A stretch of DNA of 64,000 nucleotides, taken from positions 1 to 64,000 of the forward strand of contig VBWA01000005.1 of the NCBI GenBank assembly GCA_006218025.1. Reading direction: 5' to 3'. The notes beneath the pieces are model-generated. The model did no database searches. It saw only the letters and a program-made list of their open reading frames with translations, and was not told the DNA's origin. The position numbers and the translations under genes were made by a program. Numbering within the stretch: position 1 is the stretch's first letter; every line of letters starts with the position of its first letter. The DNA is from Rhodocyclaceae bacterium. Lineage in GTDB: Bacteria > Pseudomonadota > Gammaproteobacteria > Burkholderiales > Rhodocyclaceae. This document shows positions 27,559 through 35,527 of this stretch, in pieces.

Positions 27559-28053
27559 TCAGCGTAAGCGGAAACTGACGGGAAACAAGGTCTGGCGCGG
27601 GTTGCCGGGCAGGGCGCCGATGCGCTGCGCGGCGTCGAGCGCCGCCTGGTCGAGCAGGGCGTGGCCCGAACTCCGGGCGACTGCAGCGGAAACCAGCCGG
27701 CCGTTGTCGGCGAGGGTCAGCAGCAGGACCACTTCGCCTTCGAGCCCCAGCGCAATGGCTTCCGGCGGATAGAACAGGTGTTGCGAGAGCGCAGCTTGTG
27801 CGCGGCTCAGGGCGCGGTCCTGCAAGGTGTTCGGCGGGATGGCCGGGGGTGGCGAAACAGCGGCGCTGGGGGGGGCGGTGGGGGCTTCGGTGCTCACGGC
27901 GTCGGCCGTGGGCGCTGGTGCAGCGGAGACAATCAGTCGCGCTTCGATGTTTGCAGAGGGCGCCGGGGGTTGCTGTGCCGTCAGCCACGCCGGCGCGACG
28001 ATCAGCGCAGTGTGCAGGGTGAAACTGAGTAGCAGGGCGAGGTAGATCGGCAT
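27559..28053 (-). CDS. Short TonB-like energy transducer protein
   Basis: The protein has 164 residues with an N-terminal membrane segment (MPIYLALLLSFTLHTALIV), a Pro/Ala-rich spacer (about 25-75) and a C-terminal TonB-type domain that includes YPPEAIALGLEGEVVLLLTL. It is shorter than classical TonB and there is no exbB/exbD or receptor gene nearby. It may energise an outer-membrane receptor encoded elsewhere, or be a TonB-fold protein of other use. It is divergent from the ankyrin gene by 56 bases. Confidence 0.75.
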   Translation of the reverse strand: MPIYLALLLSFTLHTALIVAPAWLTAQQPPAPSANIEARLIVSAAPAPTADAVSTEAPTAPPSAAVSPPPAIPPNTLQDRALSRAQAALSQHLFYPPEAIALGLEGEVVLLLTLADNGRLVSAAVARSSGHALLDQAALDAAQRIGALPGNPRQTLFPVSFRLR

Positions 28054-28109
28054 CGAAGGATTGTAGTTCCAGCCGCCGCCGCGGCGGCCACGGACATATA
28101 CTTCCCGCC

Positions 28110-29246
28110 ATGAAAATTCTTTCAGTTCTGCTGCTGTTTTTGCTGGCGCTCAGCCCCGCACGGGCTGCAGGCCTGCCCGATCCCACGAGCTTTTCGGTCG
28201 CCATCGAGCGTGGCGATCTGGCCCAGGCGCGCGAGTGGCTGGACGCCGGCCTTGCCCCGGATTTCGAAGGCAGGCTGATCGGTACGGGGCTGATGATCGG
28301 CGCCTGGGAAGGCAACATTCCGATGATGGAACTGTTTCTCTGGCGCGGCGCCGACATCAACAAAGTCAATGCGTTCGGCGAGCAGGCACTGCTGCATGCG
28401 GCATGGAAAGGGCGCCTGGAAGCGGTGCGCTGGCTGGTGGAAAATGGCGCGCGCCTGAATCGCGCAGGCAGGGAATGGGCGGCCTTGCACTACGCCGCCT
28501 TCGGCGGACACGCGGAAGTAGTAGCCTATCTGCTTGAGCGCGGTGCCGACGTCAATGCGCTTTCCACCAACGGCTCCACACCGCTGATGATGGCGGCACG
28601 CGAAGGCAAGGAAGCTATTGCCAAGGCCTTGCTGGGCGCGGGAGCCCGGCCCGATATCGTCAATGAGCAGGGGGATGACGCACTGCGCTGGGCGATGCGC
28701 TACAACAACCTGCAAATCGCCCGGGAAATCGCCGGCCGCGAGAATTTCGCTGCGGCGGTTGCGCGGCCGGTCGCCTCCTGGGGACGACCGCAACGCTCGC
28801 AAGCGGTGCCGGATCGCGCCGATCTGCTGCTGGCCCAGGCCCGCAGGATGGAGGCGGCGGGACGTCGCGATGCGGCGCTGAAACTCTATCGGGCGGCGCT
28901 CGCCACGATTCGTCAGGCCGACACGGCGGCGACCAAGGCGAACGCTGCGACTCGCGCCGCAACCGGAATGGTGATTACCGCGCGGCGCGGCAAGCCCGGC
29001 GCGCAGACGGCCGCGCTGAGTTACGCCACGCCGGCGGCCGGGGTCGATGCCTCAGGAGTCGGCGCTGGCGGGACGGCGAATAGCGCAGGCGCCGCGCCGC
29101 CGGACATGGTCGACGACTGGTTGCGCCGCGCCCGCGAACTCGAAGCGGCAGGTCGCCGCAAGGAGGCGCTGCAAGCCTATCGCCAGGCCGCGGTTGCGCT
29201 GCGCAGCGCCAGCCAGGCGCCCGCCTATTCTCCCATCCCTCCCTGA
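28110..29246 (+). CDS. Secreted ankyrin-repeat protein with duplicated helical tail motifs
   Basis: This 378-residue protein carries a signal peptide of about 20 residues (ending ARAA) and four to five ankyrin repeats at about 25-210 (e.g. GEQALLHAAWKGRLEAVRWL, NGSTPLMMAAREGKEAI). The tail has two copies of a TPR-like unit, LLAQARRMEAAGRRDAALKLYR and WLRRARELEAAGRRKEALQAYR, separated by a Gly/Ala-rich linker. It is likely periplasmic and mediates protein contacts. No enzyme motif is visible. Confidence 0.8.
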   Translation: MKILSVLLLFLLALSPARAAGLPDPTSFSVAIERGDLAQAREWLDAGLAPDFEGRLIGTGLMIGAWEGNIPMMELFLWRGADINKVNAFGEQALLHAAWKGRLEAVRWLVENGARLNRAGREWAALHYAAFGGHAEVVAYLLERGADVNALSTNGSTPLMMAAREGKEAIAKALLGAGARPDIVNEQGDDALRWAMRYNNLQIAREIAGRENFAAAVARPVASWGRPQRSQAVPDRADLLLAQARRMEAAGRRDAALKLYRAALATIRQADTAATKANAATRAATGMVITARRGKPGAQTAALSYATPAAGVDASGVGAGGTANSAGAAPPDMVDDWLRRARELEAAGRRKEALQAYRQAAVALRSASQAPAYSPIPP

Positions 29247-29277
29247 GCGCTGCAAGGCGCGGTGCGCTCGGCTATAT

Positions 29278-29307
29278 TTGACATTTAAACGTGTTTTGGC
29301 TTACGAT
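29278..29307 (+). promoter_or_regulatory. Sigma70-type promoter of the MBL/flavin-hydroxylase cluster
   Basis: A perfect -35 TTGACA (29278-29283) is followed after 18 bases by TACGAT (29302-29307), four of six matches to the -10 consensus. Transcription should start near 29314. The -10 region overlaps the first copy of the TTACGATAT repeat, so an operator-bound repressor would block it. Confidence 0.65.
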
Positions 29308-29334
29308 ATAAGCAATCGAATTACGATATCGTAA
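29301..29334. promoter_or_regulatory. Direct repeat plus perfect 14-bp palindrome, probable repressor operator
   Basis: TTACGATATCGTAA at 29321-29334 is a perfect palindrome. Its half TTACGATAT occurs again at 29301-29309, exactly 20 bases upstream, so two protein dimers could bind on the same DNA face. The sites straddle the -10 and the start point of the promoter. A MarR, PadR or GntR-type repressor is plausible, but no such gene is in the window. Confidence 0.65.
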
Positions 29335-29361
29335 ATCATCGAATACCGCCAAGGAGTCCCC

Positions 29362-30327
29362 ATGAGTGAGAAAAAGTTTGCTTCCCACGCCGACCTCGAA
29401 GAAAAAAAGGTCAGCTTCAACAAACTGTCGGACAACGCCTACGCCTATACCGCCGAGGGCGACCCGAATACCGGCGTGATCATCGGCGAGGATGCGGTGA
29501 TGATCATCGACGCCACGGCGACCCCGGTGATGGCGCAGGACGTGATCCGCTACGTGCGGCAGGTCACCGACAAGCCGATCAAGTATGTGACGCTGACGCA
29601 TTACCACGCGGTGCGCGTGCTGGGCGCCTCGGGTTACAAATCGGCCGGCCTGCAGGACATCATCGCCTCGAAACAGACGCGCGAACTGATTGTCGAGCGC
29701 GGCCAGCAGGACATGGATTCCGAGATCGGCCGTTTCCCGCGACTGTTCAACGCGGTCGAGAGCGTGCCCGGCCTGACCTGGCCGACCGTGGTTTTCGACA
29801 AGGAGCTGACGCTGTGGATGGGCGATCTCGAAGTCAGGATCATGCATCTTGGTCGCGGCCACACCAAGGGCGACACGGTGGTCTGGCTGCCGCAGCAGAA
29901 GATCCTGTTTTCCGGCGATCTGGTCGAGGCGGATGCCGCCTGCTATACGGGCGACGCCTATCTGGCCGACTGGCCGGCGACGCTCGACGCGCTGGCGGCC
30001 CTCAAGCCCGAGAAGATGATTCCGGGTCGCGGTCCGGCCCTGATGAATCCCGAGCGGGTTCAGCAGGGGCTCGCCTACACCCGCGACTTCGTGTCCACGC
30101 TGTACCGCAGCGCGCAGGAAGCCGTGGCCCAGGGCATGGACCTGGCGGCCTGCATGGCCCACACGCGCAAGAACATGGATCCGAAATTCGCCAGCGTGTT
30201 CATTTACGAGCACTGCCTGCCCTTCGACGTGACGCGGGCGCACGACGAGGCTTCCGGCATACGAGACCCGCGCATCTGGACCGCGCAGCGCGACCAGGAA
30301 ATGTGGCATGCGCTGCAGGCGGTGTGA
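29362..30327 (+). CDS. MBL-fold protein with altered metal-binding motif
   Basis: This 321-residue metallo-beta-lactamase-fold protein begins at an ATG with AAGGAG upstream. The signature HxHxDH reads THYHAVRVLGA, keeping the first two His but replacing Asp and the next His by Val and Arg. Later ligands appear partly present (GRGHTKGDTV and FSGDLVEAD). One metal site is therefore probably lost or remodelled. First gene of a cluster with a flavin hydroxylase, DUF2783, VOC and FAH genes, where it may hydrolyse a lactone or thioester, but this is a guess. Confidence 0.75.
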   Translation: MSEKKFASHADLEEKKVSFNKLSDNAYAYTAEGDPNTGVIIGEDAVMIIDATATPVMAQDVIRYVRQVTDKPIKYVTLTHYHAVRVLGASGYKSAGLQDIIASKQTRELIVERGQQDMDSEIGRFPRLFNAVESVPGLTWPTVVFDKELTLWMGDLEVRIMHLGRGHTKGDTVVWLPQQKILFSGDLVEADAACYTGDAYLADWPATLDALAALKPEKMIPGRGPALMNPERVQQGLAYTRDFVSTLYRSAQEAVAQGMDLAACMAHTRKNMDPKFASVFIYEHCLPFDVTRAHDEASGIRDPRIWTAQRDQEMWHALQAV

Positions 30328-30360
30328 CGCGGTTGCATACTCATCCGTGGAGACGGATCG

Positions 30361-32100
30361 ATGCTGACGACCTACATCTACCCGAAGTTTGAATACCGGA
30401 CGCCGCCGGAAATCGCCAGCGGCAAGACGCTGAAAGTGCCGGTGGTGGTGGTCGGCGCGGGCCCGGTGGGCCTCGGCGCTGCGCTCGACCTGGAGCAGCA
30501 GGGCGTTCCGGTATTGCTGCTGGATGAAGACGACACGGTCTCGATCGGTTCGCGCGGCGTGTGCTACGCCAAGCGGGCGCTGGAAATCCTCGATCGCTAC
30601 GGCGTCGGCGATGCGGTCTGCAGCAAGGGCGTGTCGTGGAATGTCGGGCGCACCTTCTTCCGCGAGCAGGAGGTGTACAACTTCAATCTGGTGCCGGAGC
30701 CCGACCATCACCGGCCGGGCATGGTGAATCTTCAGCAGTATTACCTCGAGGAGTACCTCGCGGCGCGTGCCGCCTCGCGGCCGAACATCGATCTGCGCTG
30801 GAGGAACAAGATCGTCTCCGTCGCGCAGACCGGCAAGACCGTCACGCTCAAGGTGGAAACCGAGGACGGTTTCTATAGCGTCGAAACCGACTGGCTGATC
30901 GCCGCAGATGGCGCGCGCAGCCCGATCCGCCGCATGCTGGGCCTCGACATCGAAGGCAAGATTTTCATGGATCGTTTCCTCATCGCCGACGTGGTGATGA
31001 AGGCCGACTTTCCGGCCGAACGCTGGTTCTGGTTCGATCCTCCGTTTCATCCGGGGCAGTCGGTGTTGCTGCACAAGCAGGCCGACAGCGTGTTCCGCAT
31101 CGACTTCCAACTGGGTTGGGACGCCGATCCTGAGGAGGCGAAGAAGCCGGAGAACGTGCTGCCGCGGATCAAGGCCATGCTCGGCGCATTTGACGGCGCG
31201 GTTGACAAACCCGCGCGGGAATTCGAACTGGAATGGGTCAGCGTCTACACCTTCCAGTGTCGTCGCATGGGCAGTTTCAACCACGGCCGTGTGTTGTTCG
31301 TCGGCGACGCCGCGCATCAGGTCTCGCCTTTCGGCGCTCGCGGCGCCAACTCGGGCCTGCAGGACGCAGACAATCTCGGCTGGAAGCTGAAGCTGGTTCT
31401 GGACGGCAAGGCGCCCGAAAAGCTTCTCGACAGCTATTCGGAAGAGCGCATCTTCGCTGCCGACGAGAACCTGGTGAATTCGACGCGCTCGACCGATTTC
31501 ATCACGCCCAAGAGCAAGGCCAGCCGGACTTTCCGCAATGCCGTTCTCGGTCTGGCGAAAGACCACGCCTTTGGTCGTGCCCTGGTCAATTCCGGACGGC
31601 TTTCGGTGCCGGCCTTCCTCACCACGTCGAGTCTAAACACCCCCGATTGCGCGGGCGACACATTTGCCGGGCGCATGGTGCCGGGCGCGCCGATGGATGA
31701 CGCCCCGATAATTGAAAACTGCGATGCGGGCTGGTTGCTGAACAAGGTCGGCAAGGAGTTTGTCCTCTTGTGTTTTGTGGACGACCCGAAATCGCTCGAT
31801 CCCGCGGTGCTCGCCGTATCGTCAGCGCCGTCCGCAAGGGATACCGCCCCCGGCTCCGCCGGAGGCATAACTTTTGCCGACATCCCGCTGCGCACCGTAG
31901 TGGTTTCGCGCAAGCCGGGCACCGTCGGCGGCGGCATTCCGACTCTCGAAGACCCGCGTGGCATTGCCGCCCAGCGCTATGACGCAAAGCCCGGCACGGT
32001 CTATCTGCTGCGTCCCGATCAGCATGTCGCCGCGCGCTGGCGCAGCCTCGATGCCGCAAAGGTCAAGGCCGCGGTGGCCCGCGCCACGTGCAACGCCTGA
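30361..32100 (+). CDS. Class A FAD-dependent aromatic hydroxylase (MhpA/PheA-like)
   Basis: This 579-residue flavoprotein has the GxGxxG fingerprint in VVVVGAGPVGLGAALDLE, the DG motif (AADGARSPIRR) and the second FAD motif (FVGDAAHQVSPFGARGANSG), as in 3-(3-hydroxyphenyl)propionate hydroxylases. The C-terminal 160 residues form a thioredoxin-like domain typical of this family. The C-terminal domain contains an unusual linker (SARDTAPGSAGG, near residue 494) coded by a GC-rich hairpin repeat at 31850-31862. It likely hydroxylates a phenolic acid to a hydroquinone-type ring, given the FAH and MaiA genes nearby. Confidence 0.82.
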   Translation: MLTTYIYPKFEYRTPPEIASGKTLKVPVVVVGAGPVGLGAALDLEQQGVPVLLLDEDDTVSIGSRGVCYAKRALEILDRYGVGDAVCSKGVSWNVGRTFFREQEVYNFNLVPEPDHHRPGMVNLQQYYLEEYLAARAASRPNIDLRWRNKIVSVAQTGKTVTLKVETEDGFYSVETDWLIAADGARSPIRRMLGLDIEGKIFMDRFLIADVVMKADFPAERWFWFDPPFHPGQSVLLHKQADSVFRIDFQLGWDADPEEAKKPENVLPRIKAMLGAFDGAVDKPAREFELEWVSVYTFQCRRMGSFNHGRVLFVGDAAHQVSPFGARGANSGLQDADNLGWKLKLVLDGKAPEKLLDSYSEERIFAADENLVNSTRSTDFITPKSKASRTFRNAVLGLAKDHAFGRALVNSGRLSVPAFLTTSSLNTPDCAGDTFAGRMVPGAPMDDAPIIENCDAGWLLNKVGKEFVLLCFVDDPKSLDPAVLAVSSAPSARDTAPGSAGGITFADIPLRTVVVSRKPGTVGGGIPTLEDPRGIAAQRYDAKPGTVYLLRPDQHVAARWRSLDAAKVKAAVARATCNA

Positions 32101-32114
32101 AAGGAACCTCAAGC

Positions 32115-32339
32115 ATGGCACTCAACCTGAATCCCAATTTCTCCGAAGTCGGCAAGCGTTACTTCAACGCCTATTCGCCCGGCGACGACTTCTACGAAAT
32201 GCTCATCAACGCACACCGCGATCTGTCCGACGAGCAATCCGAACTGCTCAATGCGCGCCTGATCCTGCTGCTCGCCAATCACATCGGCGACATCGGCACG
32301 CTGCGCGAAGCCCTCAACGTCGCCCGCGAAGGAGTCTGA
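32115..32339 (+). CDS. DUF2783 small protein
   Basis: The 74-residue protein contains the DDFYEMLINAHRDLSDEQS and LNARLILLLANHIGD stretches typical of DUF2783. Such small proteins are regularly found between flavin hydroxylases and ring-processing genes, and could be a subunit or stability factor of the hydroxylase; no activity is known to me. The ATG at 32115 follows AAGGA. It sits 14 bases after the hydroxylase gene and 2 before the VOC gene. Confidence 0.75.
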   Translation: MALNLNPNFSEVGKRYFNAYSPGDDFYEMLINAHRDLSDEQSELLNARLILLLANHIGDIGTLREALNVAREGV

Positions 32340-32341
32340 AC

Positions 32342-32902
32342 ATGGCCGCCAGTCTCGTCAAAAAAGTCCATCACGTCGCCTATCGCTGCAAGGATGCCAA
32401 GGAAACCGTCGAGTGGTACGGCAAGTACCTCAACATGGGCTTCATTCTGGCAATCGCCGAGGACGAAGTGCCCTCGACCAAGGCTCCCGATCCCTACATG
32501 CACGTCTTCATCGACGCGGGGGCCGGCAACATCCTCGCCTTCTTCGAACTGCCGACCCGGCCGGAGATGGGGCGCGATCCGAATACGCCCAGCTGGACCC
32601 AGCACCTGGCGCTGGAAGTCGGCAGCATGGAGGAAATGCTGGCCGCCAAGGCACGACTCGAAGCCGATGGCATCGAAGTCATCGGCCCCACCGATCACAC
32701 CATTTTCAAGTCCATCTATTTCTTCGACCCGAGCGGCCATCGCCTGGAACTCGCCGTCAATACCGGCACATCGGAAATGATGCAGCGGCTCGACGACGTG
32801 AAGTGGGACATGCTCAATGAGTGGGCAAGAACTCGCAAGGCGCCCCAGCACGCACGCTGGATGCATGACGGCACGTATTCGGCAACGGAAGCCGGGCGGT
32901 GA
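32342..32902 (+). CDS. VOC-superfamily metalloprotein (glyoxalase/dioxygenase fold)
   Basis: This 186-residue protein has two beta-alpha-beta3 modules. A possible metal set is H11 (in VHHVAY), E69 (in FFEL), H88 (in WTQHLALEV) and E136 (in HRLELAV), which resembles glyoxalase I (H-E-H-E). VOC proteins also include hydroquinone-cleaving dioxygenases (LinE/PcpA type), but these are about 320 residues. Its place between a ring hydroxylase and an FAH hydrolase makes ring cleavage or isomerisation possible. The stop overlaps the GTG of the FAH gene. Confidence 0.8.
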   Translation: MAASLVKKVHHVAYRCKDAKETVEWYGKYLNMGFILAIAEDEVPSTKAPDPYMHVFIDAGAGNILAFFELPTRPEMGRDPNTPSWTQHLALEVGSMEEMLAAKARLEADGIEVIGPTDHTIFKSIYFFDPSGHRLELAVNTGTSEMMQRLDDVKWDMLNEWARTRKAPQHARWMHDGTYSATEAGR

Positions 32903-33921
32903 AGCTTGCCACGCTAAAGCAGGGCGGTCGCGACGGCACGCTGGTCGTCGTCAGTCGCGACCTGGCGCGCTGCCAGGCGGTTCCCGAGATTGCGAAAACC
33001 TTGCAGCAGGCGCTCGACAACTGGGGCGAGGCGCTTGCCAAACTCGAACTGGTGTACGCCATGCTCAACAACGGGCACGGGCGCCACGCCATTGCCTTCG
33101 AGCCCCGGCATTGCAACAGCCCGCTGCCGCGAGCCTACCAGTGGGCGGACGGTTCGGCCTACATCAATCACGTCGAGTTGGTGCGCAAGGCGCGCGGCGC
33201 GGAACTGCCGCCGGAGTTTCATGTCGATCCGCTGATGTATCAGGGCGGCTCCGACAGCTTCGTCGGTCCCTGCGATCCGGTACTGGCTTGCGATGAAGCC
33301 TGGGGCATCGACTTCGAAGCCGAGGTGGCGGTGGTGACCGGCGACGTACCGATCGGGGCCACGCCGGAACAATGCGCGAAACAGATCCGCCTGCTGATGC
33401 TGGTGAACGATGTCAGTCTGCGCAACCTGATCCCGGCGGAACTGGCCAAGGGTTTCGGCTTCCTGCAGTCCAAACCGGCGTCGGCATTCTCCCCCGTGGC
33501 CGTTACACCGGATGAACTGGGCGAGGCATGGAAGGACGCCAAGCTGCATCTGCCGCTGCTGGTCGAACTCAACGGCAAGCCTTTCGGCAAGCCCAACGCC
33601 GGCGTGGATATGACTTTCAGCTTCGCCCGGCTGATTGCGCATGTGGCGAAAACGCGCGAACTCGAAGCCGGCTCGATCGTCGGTTCGGGCACGGTATCGA
33701 ACAAGCAGGGCGGCCTGTTCGGCTCCTCGGTGGCCAATGGCGGTGTGGGCTACTGCTGCATCGCCGAACTCAGGATGTACGAAACCATTGAAGGGGGCAA
33801 GCCGAAAACACCCTTCATGAGCTTCGGTGATCGCGTCAGAATCGAGATGCAGGATGACCACGGCGCCAGCATCTTCGGCGCCATCGATCAGGTCGTCGAG
33901 CGCTACAGCCCGACCGCTTGA
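32899..33921 (+). CDS. Fumarylacetoacetate hydrolase family protein
   Basis: This 340-residue protein matches bacterial FAH with an N-terminal FAA_hydrolase_N-like part (about 1-80) and the metal-binding core (IDFEAEVAVVTGDV, with E/D ligands, and the GSGTVSNKQGG substrate loop). It would hydrolyse a 1,3-diketone such as fumarylacetoacetate or fumarylpyruvate to fumarate plus a second acid. The start is GTG within the VOC stop. It converges on the FimV-like gene, with the 3' ends overlapping by 19 bases. Confidence 0.88.
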   Translation: MKLATLKQGGRDGTLVVVSRDLARCQAVPEIAKTLQQALDNWGEALAKLELVYAMLNNGHGRHAIAFEPRHCNSPLPRAYQWADGSAYINHVELVRKARGAELPPEFHVDPLMYQGGSDSFVGPCDPVLACDEAWGIDFEAEVAVVTGDVPIGATPEQCAKQIRLLMLVNDVSLRNLIPAELAKGFGFLQSKPASAFSPVAVTPDELGEAWKDAKLHLPLLVELNGKPFGKPNAGVDMTFSFARLIAHVAKTRELEAGSIVGSGTVSNKQGGLFGSSVANGGVGYCCIAELRMYETIEGGKPKTPFMSFGDRVRIEMQDDHGASIFGAIDQVVERYSPTA

Positions 33922-35315
33922 CCGGTGCCTGAAGTCTCCTTGAGGACTTCGATCAGCAACAGGATTTCTTCGGCGACTGCCTGCGGGAATCCTGCCCGCG
34001 CACCATCGCGGTTGTCTTCCAGCAGGTTCCGCAGATAGGACATGCACTCCGCCGGCTGTAGCCAGGTCTTCTGAACCTGCTCTGCCACACGAGGGAATTT
34101 CTCCAGCGTCGGGGCCTCGCCCGTATCTGCCCTTATCCAGTCTTCCGCCTGAACGTTGAAATGCTTGCGCAACTTTTCGGCGGTCTCCACGAATTCCGCT
34201 TGCTGGCCCCGTTTGCGGTAAATGCCGAGCAGTTTCAGCCAGTGGTAGACGGCCTGGCGCGGGTTGGCTTCGGTGTATTCGAGCAGGGCCTGCGCGGCCC
34301 CCTGCTCGAGTCCCATCGACAGCATGATCTCGGCCAGCTGCAGGGTGGGTTCGACATTGGTTTCCGGCGTGCTCTCGGGAACGGCGGGGTAGACATTCTT
34401 CCGTGGTCGTCGCGCCTTGGCTTCCTCGCGCGCCACGGATTCCGGATCGGCTTCTTCCAGCGAAAAGTCGATGACCGGAACTTCGGCCGGCTGCGGCGCC
34501 GCCGGCTTGACTTCCTCCAGTTTCGGCGGGGCCGCCGGTTCGACCGCCGGTGCAGCGACCGGTGTCGGAGCAGGCACAACCTCGAAGGCTTTGCTCTCTA
34601 TGTGAGGTTCGATCCTTGCTGCTTCACGGCGAGGTTCGGCGGCCGGTTCCACAGGGGCCGGCTGCTGCGCTGCGATCGATGGAGCGACGGCAGGCACTGC
34701 AGCTATTGGCGCACTGGCGGGCAGGCTTTCGACCGGCGGCGCCGTCGCCAGCGTGACCGTGAGCGGTGCAGCGATGGGTGGGGCCTCTTCCGTGGCAGTG
34801 CCGGGAGCCGCCTCGGGATATTTGCCCGATTTTCGGCGACGGAACCACCAGAGGGCCACCAAGGTGCCTGCGGCAAGGTTGGCCAGCAAGAGTCGCGAGT
34901 CGCCGTCGTCCGCGTCGGACGGCTCTGCCGCGACCGGCGCAGCAACCGGTTTCTGTGCCGGGCCGGGTGCCGGTGCAGTTGCCGGCTTCTGTACCTGAAT
35001 GCTGCGGATCAGGCGGCCGATCTCGGCTACGGTTCCTTCCATGCGCCGCAGACTGTCGAGCATCTCCTGCACGCGTTGGGTTTCCTCAACACCGCTCAGG
35101 CCGGCGCGCCATTCGACGCGCAGTACCGAGCGCTCGTCCTCCGACACCTTGCCGACGCGGCGGAGATCCAGTTGCTCGCTGCGTCGCAGGGCGGGATCGG
35201 GGGTGGCGGCAGGGGCGGCGGCCGCAGGCAGCGGAGCCAGTGCCGACAAGGCGGCGAGGAACCAGCCGATAGGCATTCGGCGACTGGAAACGGGGGTGGC
35301 CGCGGCTTTTGGCAT
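33903..35315 (-). CDS. FimV-like protein with Pro/Ala-rich spacer
   Basis: The protein has about 470 residues (ATG 35315; a TTG at 35327 would add four). It has an N-terminal hydrophobic segment (about 15-35), a coiled segment, a transmembrane helix near LLLANLAAGTLVALWWF, a long Pro/Ala region, and a C-terminal TPR-like/FimV domain (LQLAEIMLSMGLEQGAAQALLEYT). FimV-type proteins help type IV pilus assembly and polar signalling, including cAMP control in Pseudomonas. No peptidoglycan-binding LysM domain is obvious. It lies alone on the minus strand between FAH and maiA genes. Confidence 0.65.
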   Translation of the reverse strand: MPKAAATPVSSRRMPIGWFLAALSALAPLPAAAAPAATPDPALRRSEQLDLRRVGKVSEDERSVLRVEWRAGLSGVEETQRVQEMLDSLRRMEGTVAEIGRLIRSIQVQKPATAPAPGPAQKPVAAPVAAEPSDADDGDSRLLLANLAAGTLVALWWFRRRKSGKYPEAAPGTATEEAPPIAAPLTVTLATAPPVESLPASAPIAAVPAVAPSIAAQQPAPVEPAAEPRREAARIEPHIESKAFEVVPAPTPVAAPAVEPAAPPKLEEVKPAAPQPAEVPVIDFSLEEADPESVAREEAKARRPRKNVYPAVPESTPETNVEPTLQLAEIMLSMGLEQGAAQALLEYTEANPRQAVYHWLKLLGIYRKRGQQAEFVETAEKLRKHFNVQAEDWIRADTGEAPTLEKFPRVAEQVQKTWLQPAECMSYLRNLLEDNRDGARAGFPQAVAEEILLLIEVLKETSGTGQAVGL

Positions 35316-35527
35316 CGAATTGGACAACGCTAGAATGCTGCCATTCTAGCCGCTGTCGCGCTTACCCGCTTTGCCTGAGCAGGAGCGGGCAAACCCCCCA
35401 AATTGCTTTTTTGTCGCGGCCGCCGGGCCTGCGCGATGTGGAAATTCGCAAGGAATCCGGTTCCATTCTCCGGCGGGGACATAATGCCGGCATCAGACTC
35501 CACCGAAACTTCGCGCGAAAGGTACAC

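Noticed and set aside
29272-31566. Long minus-strand open frame of 764 codons
   Set aside because: It lies entirely over the MBL and flavin hydroxylase genes, has a His/Arg/Gln-rich composition typical of antisense frames in GC-rich DNA, and no domain could be recognised.
32342-32902. Firm call as extradiol dioxygenase
   Set aside because: Length and the H-E-H-E set resemble glyoxalase I more than LinE/PcpA; dioxygenase is kept only as a hypothesis.
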